A stretch of DNA of 64,000 bases from an uncultured Chitinophagaceae bacterium (GCA_937858715.1 CALLZY010000150.1:1-64000); one strand, 5' to 3'; positions 24,331 to 33,630 are shown, numbered from the stretch's first letter. Made by a program: numbers and translations. The notes: generated from the letters alone by a model not told the origin.

Positions 24331-25422
24331 ATGAAAAACCTTGTCAGTCCCGTCTCCGCTGTGACGGGACTGATTTATCAATTTAAGACAGGCATGTTCA
24401 ACCACCGCTACAGATATATTTCTATAGGCTTGCTGGCACTGTACACTTTTGTGAATACAGAGCTCTGCAATGTGTATTATTATTTTGACATTGAAATTGA
24501 GTGGTACTATGCATTTCTGACCATCCTGTTTATCACAGGATTTGCCTGGGAAGGAAACAGGCTACTGGAACCCTTTATCCAGCAACGGGTACAACCACAA
24601 AAGAACAAGTGGCGTTATCTCGGGATCTTTTTTATTGCGGGGAATATTGTTGCCTCTATTACCGCCATTGCCATGGTATATTTTATCGGCAATGTGATGC
24701 ATGGGTATACCTGGCAACAAAACATTAACCCTCTGAAGCTGAACATTATTTATGTTAGCCTAGTCAATTTATTTTTCCATCTTGTCAATGCGATTTTCTT
24801 TTTCTTCCGGGAGTACCGCAATCAATGGATGGAAACAGAGGAATTACGCCGCAGTTCCACCCAGGCCGAACTGGAAATGGTGAGAAGCCAGATAAACCCT
24901 CATTTTTTATTTAATAATCTCAATGTGCTTTCCGGAATGGTTATAAAGGATAATCCGGAAGCAAATAAATTTATTGAAGAGTTTTCCAAAGTTTACCGTT
25001 ATATCCTGAACAACCATCAAAAAGAACTTGTGGAACTTCGTTCAGAACTAGAGTTTATACAGCCTTACATATTCCTGTTGAAGAAACGATTTAATGATGG
25101 CCTTGTGGTTGATATGAATGTCGCAGACAAACACAAGAACCTGTATATAGTTCCCGCTGCACTCCAGATGCTGATTGAAAATGCAATAAAGCACAATGTG
25201 GTGTCGCAACACCGGCCTCTGCATATTGATATTCATTCCAACGGTAATGAAACCCTGGTGGTTAAGAATAACCTGCAGCCAAGAATCATGAGTGAACCAT
25301 CCGGACGTATCGGCCTGCAGAATATACGCCGCCGTTACGAGATTGTGAGCGGCCGTGAGGTGGAAATCAAAAAATCAACAACAGATTTCGAAGTTACCTT
25401 ACCATTATTAAACCTTAACTGA
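24331..25422 (+). CDS. LytS-type sensor histidine kinase
   Basis: 363 residues. Four hydrophobic segments (about 30-50, 58-75, 98-120, 138-160) form the membrane sensor. The His_kinase domain (PF06580) begins at EMVRSQINPHFLFNNLN, with phospho-acceptor His191, and the ATPase region shows LQMLIENAIKHN and GRIGLQNIRRRYE. It partners with the LytTR regulator encoded 6 bp downstream. The signal is unknown; the co-encoded FAS1 protein suggests adhesion or surface control. Confidence 0.9.
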   Translation: MKNLVSPVSAVTGLIYQFKTGMFNHRYRYISIGLLALYTFVNTELCNVYYYFDIEIEWYYAFLTILFITGFAWEGNRLLEPFIQQRVQPQKNKWRYLGIFFIAGNIVASITAIAMVYFIGNVMHGYTWQQNINPLKLNIIYVSLVNLFFHLVNAIFFFFREYRNQWMETEELRRSSTQAELEMVRSQINPHFLFNNLNVLSGMVIKDNPEANKFIEEFSKVYRYILNNHQKELVELRSELEFIQPYIFLLKKRFNDGLVVDMNVADKHKNLYIVPAALQMLIENAIKHNVVSQHRPLHIDIHSNGNETLVVKNNLQPRIMSEPSGRIGLQNIRRRYEIVSGREVEIKKSTTDFEVTLPLLNLN

Positions 25423-25428
25423 CAGACT

Positions 25429-26181
25429 ATGAAATTGATTATTGTGGAAGATGAAAAACTGGCAGCAGAACGGTTGAAAACACTGGTGAAAGAATATGAC
25501 CCCGCTATTGAAGTACTGGTCTGTTTGGAAAGTGTGGAAGAAACAGTGCAGTATCTCCGCCATCATGCATCACCTGATCTGCTGTTGCTGGATATACATT
25601 TGTCGGATGGGCATAGTTTTGAAATATTCAGCCAGGTCAATTACACAAAACCGGTGATATTTACAACGGCTTATGATCAGTATGCTCTCGAGGCTTTCAA
25701 AATGTTCAGTATAGATTATATCCTCAAACCGGTTACTCTGGAAGCATTAGCAGTTGCTATTAACAAGTATAAGAACATGGCTTCAGGGTTTGTTTCAGCA
25801 GACTTTCAGCGGTTGATACCGCAACTGACCGGCAGGGATTATAAAAAAAGGTTCTTAGGTAAAGTGGGACAGCGTTTGTTTTTTGTTGACACTGCTGATA
25901 TAGCTTATTTCCAGGCTGATAATAAAGTAGTGTATATGTACGACAAAGAAAACAACTGCTATCTTGTTGAACATACGATGGAGAAACTTGCTGTAATGCT
26001 CAATCCGAAATATTTCTTCCGTCTTAACAGGCGTTATATTGTAAATATTGATGCTGTTCAACAGGTAAAGCCATATTATAATGGTCGTTTAAAGGTTTCA
26101 CTTAAAGGACAAAAGCACCCTGATGAAATGGTAATCAGCCGTGAACGGGTTTCAGAGTTCAGGGAATGGGCTGAAGCCTGA
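25429..26181 (+). CDS. LytTR-family response regulator
   Basis: 250 residues. Receiver domain (1-120) with VEDE acidic pocket, phospho-acceptor Asp55 in LLLLDIHLSDG, Thr in FTTAYDQYAL and Lys in DYILKPV. The C-terminal LytTR DNA-binding domain (about 150-245) shows IAYFQADNKVVYMYD, YFFRLNRRYIVNIDAVQ and the ending KGQKHPDEMVISRERVSEF. Cognate to the kinase just upstream. Probable targets include the 21-bp spaced CACTC boxes before the fasciclin gene. Confidence 0.92.
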   Translation: MKLIIVEDEKLAAERLKTLVKEYDPAIEVLVCLESVEETVQYLRHHASPDLLLLDIHLSDGHSFEIFSQVNYTKPVIFTTAYDQYALEAFKMFSIDYILKPVTLEALAVAINKYKNMASGFVSADFQRLIPQLTGRDYKKRFLGKVGQRLFFVDTADIAYFQADNKVVYMYDKENNCYLVEHTMEKLAVMLNPKYFFRLNRRYIVNIDAVQQVKPYYNGRLKVSLKGQKHPDEMVISRERVSEFREWAEA

Positions 26182-26400
26182 GTTGAGTTTTGCACAATAC
26201 TTATTGCAACCTCGCAGATTTTTTGATACTTTTTTCTCAAAGCGGTTTTTATACAACATCAGTCACCTGTATTCCGGTTAATAATTTTTGATGATTGTAT
26301 AAAAGCATGATCTCATGTAAGTAAATTAAAAAATGAGGAACCTTTAAAATCTGATGGAGATTTTTCTATAAGTTTTTATATTTATTTCTCAAATCAGAAA
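26182..26400. other. 219-bp AT-rich intergenic region
   Basis: Between the LytTR gene and the AlkA-type gene. I see no gene, terminator or clear promoter here; T-rich stretches are scattered but no convincing stem-loop was found. Confidence 0.4.
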
Positions 26401-27009
26401 ATGGTTTATATCGCCCATCTCTCCAAAGACAAAAAGCTGAAGAAGCTCCTCGGCATTCATCCGCCGCACAGGCTGAAAAAAAGAAGAAACATCTGCACTT
26501 ACCTCTGTGCTTCCATCATGAGCCAGCAACTGAGTACTAAGGTGGCCGATGTTATCTACCGCCGCTTTCTCGCACTGTATAACGATAAAGAGCCGTCGCC
26601 ACAGCAAATAATTGATATGCCGTTTGATACATTGCGCAGTATTGGCCTCAGCAATGCCAAAACAAACTATGTAAAGAATGTGGCCAGGTTTGAAATTGAT
26701 TTTGGCATGAGTGCTGCGAAGCTGAATAAAATGAGCAATGAGGAAGTGATTGAATACCTTACCCAAATAAAAGGCGTGGGCCGCTGGACGGTTGAAATGC
26801 TGCTGATGTTTGCCCTCGGCCGGGAGGATGTGTTTGCTGTGGACGACCTGGGCATACAGAATGCTATGATAAAACTGTACGGGCTTGATAATAGCGATAA
26901 GAAGCTGCTGAAAGAAAAGCTGATAAAAATTTCAGACAAATGGAGCCCATACCGCACTTATGCCTGCCTGCACCTGTGGCAGTGGAAAGATAATTCGCCG
27001 GGAAAGTAA
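26401..27009 (+). CDS. DNA-3-methyladenine glycosylase II (AlkA/HhH-GPD type)
   Basis: 202 residues. Base-excision repair glycosylase removing alkylated purines. The HhH element IKGVGRWTVEMLLMFALGR (from residue 123) and the catalytic Asp region VFAVDDLGIQNA (Asp148/149) are clear, as is CASIMSQQLSTKVADVIYRRF, the usual helix ahead of them. It lacks the N-terminal AlkA beta domain and the FeS cluster of EndoIII, so it belongs to the short HhH-GPD class. It converges with the SulP gene 4 bp away. Confidence 0.88.
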   Translation: MVYIAHLSKDKKLKKLLGIHPPHRLKKRRNICTYLCASIMSQQLSTKVADVIYRRFLALYNDKEPSPQQIIDMPFDTLRSIGLSNAKTNYVKNVARFEIDFGMSAAKLNKMSNEEVIEYLTQIKGVGRWTVEMLLMFALGREDVFAVDDLGIQNAMIKLYGLDNSDKKLLKEKLIKISDKWSPYRTYACLHLWQWKDNSPGK

Positions 27010-27013
27010 ATTG

Positions 27014-28585
27014 TCAATGCACACTCATCACTTCAACCTCTGGTATGGAGTGCAGAATGAGCTGTATGTGCTTGCGGTGTGCTTTTGATTTAAAGTTGTG
27101 TATAATTTCCAGCACATCGTTGTCTATATAATTGCTATGGTTACCGTTAATTTCCACTACTGAGTATTCCGGCACTTTGTCTAAGTATTCCAGCAGTTTC
27201 TTTTTATTCATGTAGCTGACATTCATGGCAAGCTCTATGTTGCAATGCTTGTGGTGTCCCTCGCTTTTTTCCTCCACGATGAAGCCGGCCTGGTAAGTAT
27301 GTTTGATAATAAAATAGATTGAGTAAATAACCCCGATAGCCACGCCAATCAGAAGGTCGGTAAAGAGGATAGCCGCTACTGTGAAGATGAAAGGAATAAA
27401 CTGCTCTCTTCCCTGTTTGTAGATAGCCCAGATCATTTTTGGCTTGGCCAGGTTATAGCCGGTGCGGATTAAGATTACTGCCAGTACACAATAAGGTATC
27501 ATGTTAAGAATACTTACGGCAAACAGCACGGCCAGCAACAGCCATACGCCATGGGCAAAACCTGAAAGTTTGGTACGGGCACCTGCCTCGGCGTTGGCCG
27601 AGCTTCTTACGATTACGGCGGTAATGGGCAGGCCACCTAAAATACCGCTGAGAAAATTGCCGGTTCCCTGTGCCACCAGTTCCCTGTTTTGCGGAGTGAT
27701 GCGGTTGTAAGGATCCAGCTTGTCGATGGCTTCCACACTGAGCAATGTTTCTAATGAGGCAACAAAACAGATGACAACTGCTGTTCTCCATATTTCAGTA
27801 TTGCTGAAAAGATGGGTTACATCAGGCAGTTTCACATCTGCGAAAATATTATCTGGCAGGGTGATGTACTGTGAGGGCATCAGTGCCAGTGAAGAGCCGC
27901 TTCTTTCGAGGAGCCATGCGAGCATGACACCAAAAAAAACTGTGATGAATGAAGTGGGCAGGAAATTGACTTTCTTCGATAATGTTCTTTTCCATACAAT
28001 GAGCAAAACCAGTGAAAGAAGTGCAACAAGGATGGCGCCTTTTGAGATAGTCTGGTACAGGCTCTTTATTTCGCTGAAGCCATGCTTTAATGTGAGGATA
28101 TTGAAAAGTTCGTTTCTCCAGAAGTCGGGTTTGTTGTAACCAATAAGCAGCGGCACCTGTTTGGAAATAAGGATGATACCGATGGCCGCCAGCATACCTT
28201 TAATAACTGCAGACGGGATAAAATGGGTAAAGCCGCCCAGCTTAAAAACACCTAATAATATTTGCAGTATGCCGCCGATGGAAACAGCCATAAAGAACAA
28301 AGGCATTCCTTTTTCGGGACCGCCCAGAGTGGCGATAGCGGCTGCACAAATGGTGGTAAGACCGGCCGCCGGACCGCTTACACTCAACTCTGACTTGCTG
28401 AATAATGAAATGACTATGCCGCCAATAATGCCCGCAATGAGGCCGGCGTACATGGGCGTATCGGATGCCTGCGCCACACCAAGACATAAGGGAAGTGCCA
28501 CAAAGAAGACTGTAATGCTTGCTTTGAAATCGTGGCGTAAGAAACTGAGTAAAAAGAACCGGGTTTTTCTTCTGGAGTAAAACAT
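27014..28585 (-). CDS. SulP family inorganic anion transporter
   Basis: About 523 residues from the ATG at 28585 (a TTG 18 bp upstream is unlikely). N-terminal SulP signature FFVALPLCLGVAQASDTPMYAGLIAGIIGG and SGPAAGLTTICAA, with roughly 10-12 membrane segments to residue ~425, and a C-terminal STAS-like domain ending in HSIPEVEVMSVH. Family members move sulfate, bicarbonate or other anions across the inner membrane; the bicarbonate-type and sulfate-type cannot be told apart here. Confidence 0.87.
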   Translation of the reverse strand: MFYSRRKTRFFLLSFLRHDFKASITVFFVALPLCLGVAQASDTPMYAGLIAGIIGGIVISLFSKSELSVSGPAAGLTTICAAAIATLGGPEKGMPLFFMAVSIGGILQILLGVFKLGGFTHFIPSAVIKGMLAAIGIILISKQVPLLIGYNKPDFWRNELFNILTLKHGFSEIKSLYQTISKGAILVALLSLVLLIVWKRTLSKKVNFLPTSFITVFFGVMLAWLLERSGSSLALMPSQYITLPDNIFADVKLPDVTHLFSNTEIWRTAVVICFVASLETLLSVEAIDKLDPYNRITPQNRELVAQGTGNFLSGILGGLPITAVIVRSSANAEAGARTKLSGFAHGVWLLLAVLFAVSILNMIPYCVLAVILIRTGYNLAKPKMIWAIYKQGREQFIPFIFTVAAILFTDLLIGVAIGVIYSIYFIIKHTYQAGFIVEEKSEGHHKHCNIELAMNVSYMNKKKLLEYLDKVPEYSVVEINGNHSNYIDNDVLEIIHNFKSKAHRKHIQLILHSIPEVEVMSVH

Positions 28586-28723
28586 GACAGGCAAAGGTCG
28601 CAAAAAAAAATGCCAGTTTTTAAAGAAAAAAAGTATCCTTTAATCCGTGAAAGTGAGGCCCCCGGCGAGTTTTCATACGGCTAAATGCGTATTTATTTAA
28701 TTTCGCTGCAAAATTCTGACTGT

Positions 28724-30832
28724 ATGAAAAGGCTCTCTTTGATTATCCTCCTCGCAGTCTTCATAATGTTTTCTGAAAGCAGGTCTGTTGCTGCACAGTC
28801 CGGTAAAGATGGTGCTGAAACAATTACTACCGCCGGTGTAATCTTTAACCGGTACACTACCCTGGCTTCGTCTGCATCAGCCGGAAGCATTTCAATTTCC
28901 GTTTCGAATGCTGCCAGCCTGGCGGCAGGTGCTATTGCGGGGGCGACTAATAATCCCTATGCCACGGTAGCATTAGGCTATGGCGACCTTGTAATGATTA
29001 TTAAAATGCAGGGGGCAACCATCAATACTACCAACACCCTGGCTTATGGAACTGTTGCTTCTCTTAACAATACCGGTGTATATGAAATAAAAGTGGTGAG
29101 GGGCGTTACCAGTAACCTTATTACTTTTTGTTCGGGATTATCTTATAGCTATACGGTAGGAGGAACAGAAAGGGTGCAGGTAATCAGGATACCCCGGTTA
29201 AGTGCTTTAACAATTAATGCAGCGGCCAGCCTTACCGCACCGGCATGGGGAAGCAGCTATACAGGCGGTGTGGTTGCTGTGGAAGTAAGCGGAAATACTA
29301 TCGTTAATGGAAGTATAACTGTTGCCGGCCTGGGATACCGTGGCGGTGCAGTGGATAACAACTCATCGGGTGCGCCAGGGGGTTCCACAAATTATATAAG
29401 CACAGCCTCAACAGATGGTGGTGAAAAGGGAGAAAGCATTGTTGGTTACCAGGCAGATTATGATGCAGCGGGGCGGTATGACCGTGGAGCCCCTGCCAAT
29501 GGCGGTGGCGGCGGCAACTCCCACAACGCCGGTGGCGGTGGCGGAGCCAATGGTAACAATGGCAATACATGGACAGGACAGGGAGTAATGGTTACAAGCG
29601 TATCAAACCCTTTGGCAGCATGGGCACTGGATCCGGGATATATTGCAAATGGTAACGCTCTGACCAGCTCATCCGGCGGCGGACGGGGCGGGTACTCTTA
29701 TGGTTCTGCTAACCAGGATGCCACTACTACAGCACCCGGCAATACGGCATGGGGCGGCGATTACAGAAGAGAAGCGGGTGGCCTTGGCGGAAGACCGCTT
29801 ACCTATGCCACCAATACCCTTTATATGGGTGGTGGCGGTGGTGCCGGTGATGCCAATAATACAGCAGCACAAAATGGTGCGAATGGCGGCGGCATTATTT
29901 ATCTGCTCGGAACCGGTACACTGAGTGGTTCAGGTTCCATAAACGCCAACGGTGCAAACGCTTTACCAACTATTAGCGGACATAACGATGCTCCTGGCGG
30001 CGGTGGCGGTGGCGGGGCTATCCGGTTAAATATCCAGGGAGCAATAAGCGGGGTTACCATCAGTGCCAACGGGGGTACCGGAGGTAACCAACTGATAACA
30101 GCTGCAGAAAGTGAAGGACCAGGTGGTGGTGGTGGTGGTGGTTATATCCGCACCACAGGTACGCCAACTGTTACTGTTACAGGCGGTGCCAACGGAACAA
30201 CCACTTCCACAGCAGTAACAGAATTTACCAATAACGGCGCTACTGCCGGTGCCACCGGACAGGTACAAAATGCACAGACTTTTGAAGCGGCCCCCACACT
30301 GAGCTGTTTTCCGCTGCCGGTAACACTTGTTTCGTTTGAAGCCAAAATAAACAGCGAAAAAGAAGGTATCCTGACATGGTCAGGTACAGAAGAGAACAAT
30401 ATGTTGTTTTACATAGTGGAATACAGCACAGATGGAACACAATGGCAAACCCTGAGCCAGGTGGCAGCCCGTAACCAGCCGGGCATACAACAATACGCTG
30501 TAAACACCGGCCGTGTGTCAGGCACCCGATTTTATCGCCTGCGTATTGTAAATATGGATCAGTCGTACCAGTACAGCGAAACCCGGTTGCTTACCGGTGA
30601 GTTCAGGCCAAGGGTATCCATAAACGGGGGCATTGTATTACTTACAGGCGTTGCACCGGATGCAACAGCCGTACGGATATATAACTCATCAGGGGCGCAG
30701 GTAGCCATCCGAAACCTTGCAGGCGAAACTTCTTTCCCTGTTGGCACAGAAAAACTGGCTGCTGGTGTTTATTATCTCAGGGTACTTTACCGTTCGGGGC
30801 AGGAGGAGGTAATCAGATTTATTAACCGGTAA
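28724..30832 (+). CDS. Glycine-rich secreted protein with type IX secretion C-terminal domain
   Basis: 702 residues from the ATG at 28724 (signal peptide LSLIILLAVFIMFS; an in-frame start 39 bp upstream gives a non-signal extension). Residues ~190-520 are very rich in Gly/Asn/Ala with GGGGG blocks (four or more), as in surface adhesins. Next comes a SCFPLPVTLVSFEAK module typical of T9SS cargo, and a C-terminal beta-sandwich tail with RIYNSSGAQV and LAAGVYYLRVLYRSG, a type A sorting signal. Likely exported and anchored to the surface; no enzymatic motif seen. Confidence 0.82.
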   Translation: MKRLSLIILLAVFIMFSESRSVAAQSGKDGAETITTAGVIFNRYTTLASSASAGSISISVSNAASLAAGAIAGATNNPYATVALGYGDLVMIIKMQGATINTTNTLAYGTVASLNNTGVYEIKVVRGVTSNLITFCSGLSYSYTVGGTERVQVIRIPRLSALTINAAASLTAPAWGSSYTGGVVAVEVSGNTIVNGSITVAGLGYRGGAVDNNSSGAPGGSTNYISTASTDGGEKGESIVGYQADYDAAGRYDRGAPANGGGGGNSHNAGGGGGANGNNGNTWTGQGVMVTSVSNPLAAWALDPGYIANGNALTSSSGGGRGGYSYGSANQDATTTAPGNTAWGGDYRREAGGLGGRPLTYATNTLYMGGGGGAGDANNTAAQNGANGGGIIYLLGTGTLSGSGSINANGANALPTISGHNDAPGGGGGGGAIRLNIQGAISGVTISANGGTGGNQLITAAESEGPGGGGGGGYIRTTGTPTVTVTGGANGTTTSTAVTEFTNNGATAGATGQVQNAQTFEAAPTLSCFPLPVTLVSFEAKINSEKEGILTWSGTEENNMLFYIVEYSTDGTQWQTLSQVAARNQPGIQQYAVNTGRVSGTRFYRLRIVNMDQSYQYSETRLLTGEFRPRVSINGGIVLLTGVAPDATAVRIYNSSGAQVAIRNLAGETSFPVGTEKLAAGVYYLRVLYRSGQEEVIRFINR

Positions 30833-30884
30833 TAACCCGTATGGCTACAGGGCTAGCCGGGTTTATATACAGCCAAAGGCTGAG

Positions 30885-30926
30885 GAAGAAAATAGGGAAT
30901 GCGAAGTTGGAAACTTTGCAGAGCAG
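30885..30926 (+). repeat. Dispersed ~41-bp repeat, copy A
   Basis: Shares a GAATGCG..GTTGGAAA..GCAGA.CAG core with 32776-32816, same orientation, roughly three-quarters identical by eye. The two copies flank the minisatellite and the GC-rich glycosidase gene. Confidence 0.45.
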
Positions 30927-30957
30927 TTTATAGGTGCTATTGTGCCGTTGCAAGTGT

Positions 30958-31377
30958 AGTTTCCTTTTTGCCAAAGGCAATTCCCTCTTTGCCGTAGCCT
31001 GTTTTCTTTTTGCCGAGGGCAGTTTTCCTTTTGCCAAAGGCAGTTTTCTTTTTGCCAAGGGCAGTTTTCCTTTTGCCAAAGGCAGTTCCCTCTTTGCCGT
31101 AGCCTGTTTTCTTTTTGCCGAAGGCAGTTTTCCTTTTGCCGAAGGCTATTTCCCTTTTGCCAAGGACAGTTTTCCTTTTGCCAAGGGCAATTCCCTTTTT
31201 GCCGGAGGCAGTTTTCTTTTTGCCAAGGGCAGTTCCCTTTTTGCCGGAGGCAGTTTTCTTTTTGCGAAGGCAATTCCCTTTTTGCCGAGGGCAGTTTCCT
31301 TTTTGCCGGAGGCTATTTTCTTTTTGCCGAGGACAGTTTTCCTTTTTGCCGGAGGCAGTTTCCTTTTTGATAAAGAC
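30958..31377. repeat. Minisatellite: 20 units of 21 bp
   Basis: Unit consensus AGTTTTCYTTTTGCCRARGGC. Units 1-14 are exactly 21 bp; unit 15 is 20 bp and unit 19 is 22 bp. Units 2-4 and 7-9 match each other, giving a higher-order period of 105 bp. Each unit carries a TTGCC...GGCA mini-inverted repeat. Because 21 is divisible by three, several frames stay open on both strands, giving heptapeptide repeats (for example QKENCPW on the minus strand). I treat these as non-coding. The array fills most of the 567-bp gap between two convergent genes (30833-31399), in which no other gene was seen. Confidence 0.9.
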
Positions 31378-31399
31378 TATTCCGGGTCTGTTGGGTGAG

Positions 31400-32716
31400 T
31401 TATGCCTTTATAAACTCATGCCAGATGGCGATGGGGGCGATGGCTGTCCAGCCGCAGAAGTCTTTGCGGGAGTCGCTGCCCTGCTTTAAGAAATCGGGGG
31501 CATAGTTTTCCCAGAAGGTGCCGGTGGCTTTGTACACCTGCGCCACACACCAGTAGTATTGTTTTGCCAGTTTGGCTGCCAGTTCCGGCTTGCCACAATG
31601 CTGCAAGCCACGGATGACCATGTAGGTAGTGGGTGCCCAGTTGCTGCCGAGCCAGTAACCACCGGCGGGGGTATACTGTGGCTGATTGGCCGGGAAACTG
31701 GCCACGGGAAACTTGCGCCAGAACTCGTTTGGGTTGGTGAGGTGTGAGAGGAAACGTTCGAGCCTGTCATCCGGCACCAGGCCGGCCAGCAACACCCAGA
31801 ACATGCCGATGTGCTTGCGGCGGATTTGTGTGCCATAACCGAGGTCGTAATAAAAACTGTCTTCTTCGTTCCAGCAAAGCCGGTTGACGGCTTCTTTTGT
31901 TTCGTTGTAAAATGTGGTGTACGCTGCAATATGTTTTTTGTGACCAGTGATACGGGCAATGGTGCTGAGGTTGGTGGCGAAAAGTGCCATCTGTGCAGTG
32001 ATGTCAACCGAACGGCCCTGGCGGTTCCAGGCGGGACTGAGGCCGTTGTAATCGAAAATCTCCGGGTAGAGATTGACAAGCTGTATGCCCTCGCCATCAT
32101 CTTTCCAGCCGGGCGGGAACCGTTCGATATTATCCATGCCGGAGCCAAAGGCATCGTTGAAAAACAGGTGGTCATCCATGCGGTAGTGTTGCAGCAGGAA
32201 TTGGTAAAAGCGGCGCAGGTGAGGATACACTTTTTTCAGCCGGCTGCGGTTGGGCTGCCGGCTGTGCAGTTCCAGTTCGGCAAAGGCGAGCAGCGGCGGG
32301 TTGATGCTTACCGGATGCTCTTTTGACCACATGGTTTTGCCTTCTTTGGTGTACTCACGGCTGATGAAGCCATCGGCCTCCTGCAGGTTGTAGAAATTAT
32401 CGAGTGCATTGGCTATGGGCAGTTCCTGCTGGTGGTATTTAGCATAGGCGGCAATGAAGCAGGTATCCCACAGGAAGATGTTATTGCTGAAGGCGGCATC
32501 GGCATAGGGCTTTTTGTAGGCAGGGTCGGCAGGGCCGCCACGAACTTTGCTTTTGGCAATGCGCAGGGCGGCGGCATACATTTCCTGTTGGAGTTCGGGA
32601 GGTACGGTGTAGTCATCATCATTGCCGGGGAGGAACAAAGCCTGTAAGGAAGGGCTGATGAAAACACCGGCACCACCGAGTGCCAGTTGCTGTAGAAATG
32701 TTTTGCGGTTGGGCAT
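31400..32716 (-). CDS. Secreted MGH1/trehalase-like glycoside hydrolase
   Basis: 438 residues. The N-terminus (NRKTFLQQLALGGAGVFISPSL) looks like an export signal of the Tat-like/TIGR01409 kind. An (alpha/alpha)6 six-hairpin toroid follows: NNIFLWDTCFIAAYAKYH, DGFISREYTKEG, GSGMDNIERFPPGWKDDGEG, GGYWLGSNWAPTTYMVIRGLQHCG and TGTFWENYAPD. These are the hallmark positions of GH63/GH37-type glucosidases and the mannosylglycerate-hydrolase-like domain. Sugar substrate unknown. The gene is markedly more GC-rich than its neighbours, and flanked by related short repeats, hinting at separate origin. Confidence 0.78.
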   Translation of the reverse strand: MPNRKTFLQQLALGGAGVFISPSLQALFLPGNDDDYTVPPELQQEMYAAALRIAKSKVRGGPADPAYKKPYADAAFSNNIFLWDTCFIAAYAKYHQQELPIANALDNFYNLQEADGFISREYTKEGKTMWSKEHPVSINPPLLAFAELELHSRQPNRSRLKKVYPHLRRFYQFLLQHYRMDDHLFFNDAFGSGMDNIERFPPGWKDDGEGIQLVNLYPEIFDYNGLSPAWNRQGRSVDITAQMALFATNLSTIARITGHKKHIAAYTTFYNETKEAVNRLCWNEEDSFYYDLGYGTQIRRKHIGMFWVLLAGLVPDDRLERFLSHLTNPNEFWRKFPVASFPANQPQYTPAGGYWLGSNWAPTTYMVIRGLQHCGKPELAAKLAKQYYWCVAQVYKATGTFWENYAPDFLKQGSDSRKDFCGWTAIAPIAIWHEFIKA

Positions 32717-32775
32717 GGCAGCAAATTATGAGGTGTAAGGTAGTGTATAAACGGGGGAATAGCAGGAAGGCTGTG

Positions 32776-32816
32776 GAAGGATATAGAGAATGCGGGGTTG
32801 GAAATTCGCAGAACAG
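32776..32816 (+). repeat. Dispersed ~41-bp repeat, copy B
   Basis: Relative of 30885-30926 in direct orientation, in the 117-bp gap between the glycosidase and HNH genes. Confidence 0.45.
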
Positions 32817-32833
32817 GGTTGGTTATAGTCTTT

Positions 32834-33550
32834 CTATTGCAATATTGATTTTAATTCTTCAATAGTTAACGGTGGGTCAGCTCTATGTAACATAGCATGA
32901 CAGTTTGGGCAAACAGGTCTTAAATCTTCTATTGGATTAACTTCATAGTGCTCTCTAATATCTGCAAGAGGCGTTACATGATGAACATGAATGAAGCCCT
33001 TCCCGTGTTCTCCAAACTTTTTTTCAAAATCAAAGTCACAAACTATGCAATTTGACCCATAGTGTTTTATGCAAAGGTCTCTTGCTTTGCTATTTCGTTC
33101 ATAAGCGTTAACGGTTATTGTCCGTTTAGCCCCTTCAAAAAGGATCTGCTGTTCTTCGGATGGTATTTCATCTGGAAAAGGTACGTCTGCAGTTAATCCA
33201 GTTTCTTTTAATGCCTCTGCAAGTTCCGGTTTGAGCTGCCACACAAAAAACTTGTCGTCATCCCAGCCATTAAAAAACAAGTCCCAATATTTGAATTTCT
33301 TTGTACTTCTCGCTGTGAAGTTAATGTCGTAATCTTGAGCAATTCGTTTTGCATATCTACCAATTTCTAAATTTAATAAGCCTTGAGGGGCTTTACTCTG
33401 GTAACCAAGAATACGGCCTACTTGGCTTGCATAAGCGTATTTTCCTTCAAAAGCATAAAGTGTCTGAAATATGGTGATGTCAAGGTCATTGGTTAAATTA
33501 CTGTCTTGCAAAATTTCTATCCACTGTGAGGTTGTAAGCTCTGATGCCAT
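32834..33550 (-). CDS. HNH endonuclease (McrA-like, possible type IV restriction)
   Basis: 238 residues. The C-terminal ~75 residues are an HNH domain: CIVCDFDF zinc pair, GFIHVHHVTPLADI, then LRPVCPNCHAMLHR. The N-terminal ~150 residues (starting ELTTSQWIEILQDSN, with AYASQVGRILGYQSKAPQGLLN) resemble modules fused to HNH nucleases in modification-dependent restriction proteins; I cannot name that domain with certainty. No partner methyltransferase is present, which fits a stand-alone enzyme that targets modified DNA. It is an AT-rich single gene between a glycosidase and the radical SAM operon. Confidence 0.78.
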   Translation of the reverse strand: MASELTTSQWIEILQDSNLTNDLDITIFQTLYAFEGKYAYASQVGRILGYQSKAPQGLLNLEIGRYAKRIAQDYDINFTARSTKKFKYWDLFFNGWDDDKFFVWQLKPELAEALKETGLTADVPFPDEIPSEEQQILFEGAKRTITVNAYERNSKARDLCIKHYGSNCIVCDFDFEKKFGEHGKGFIHVHHVTPLADIREHYEVNPIEDLRPVCPNCHAMLHRADPPLTIEELKSILQ

Positions 33551-33630
33551 TTGTTAGAATGATTTCTGATTAAGGTAGTATAAGGTTATATAAATATACA
33601 ACACCAAAAAGCAAATCAAAAGTGTATTGT

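Noticed and set aside
30822..31398. Several long ORFs with QKENCLR- or FAKGSFP-type heptad repeats on both strands
   Set aside because: They are produced by the 21-bp minisatellite, which leaves multiple frames open; no signal, start context or conserved domain supports coding.
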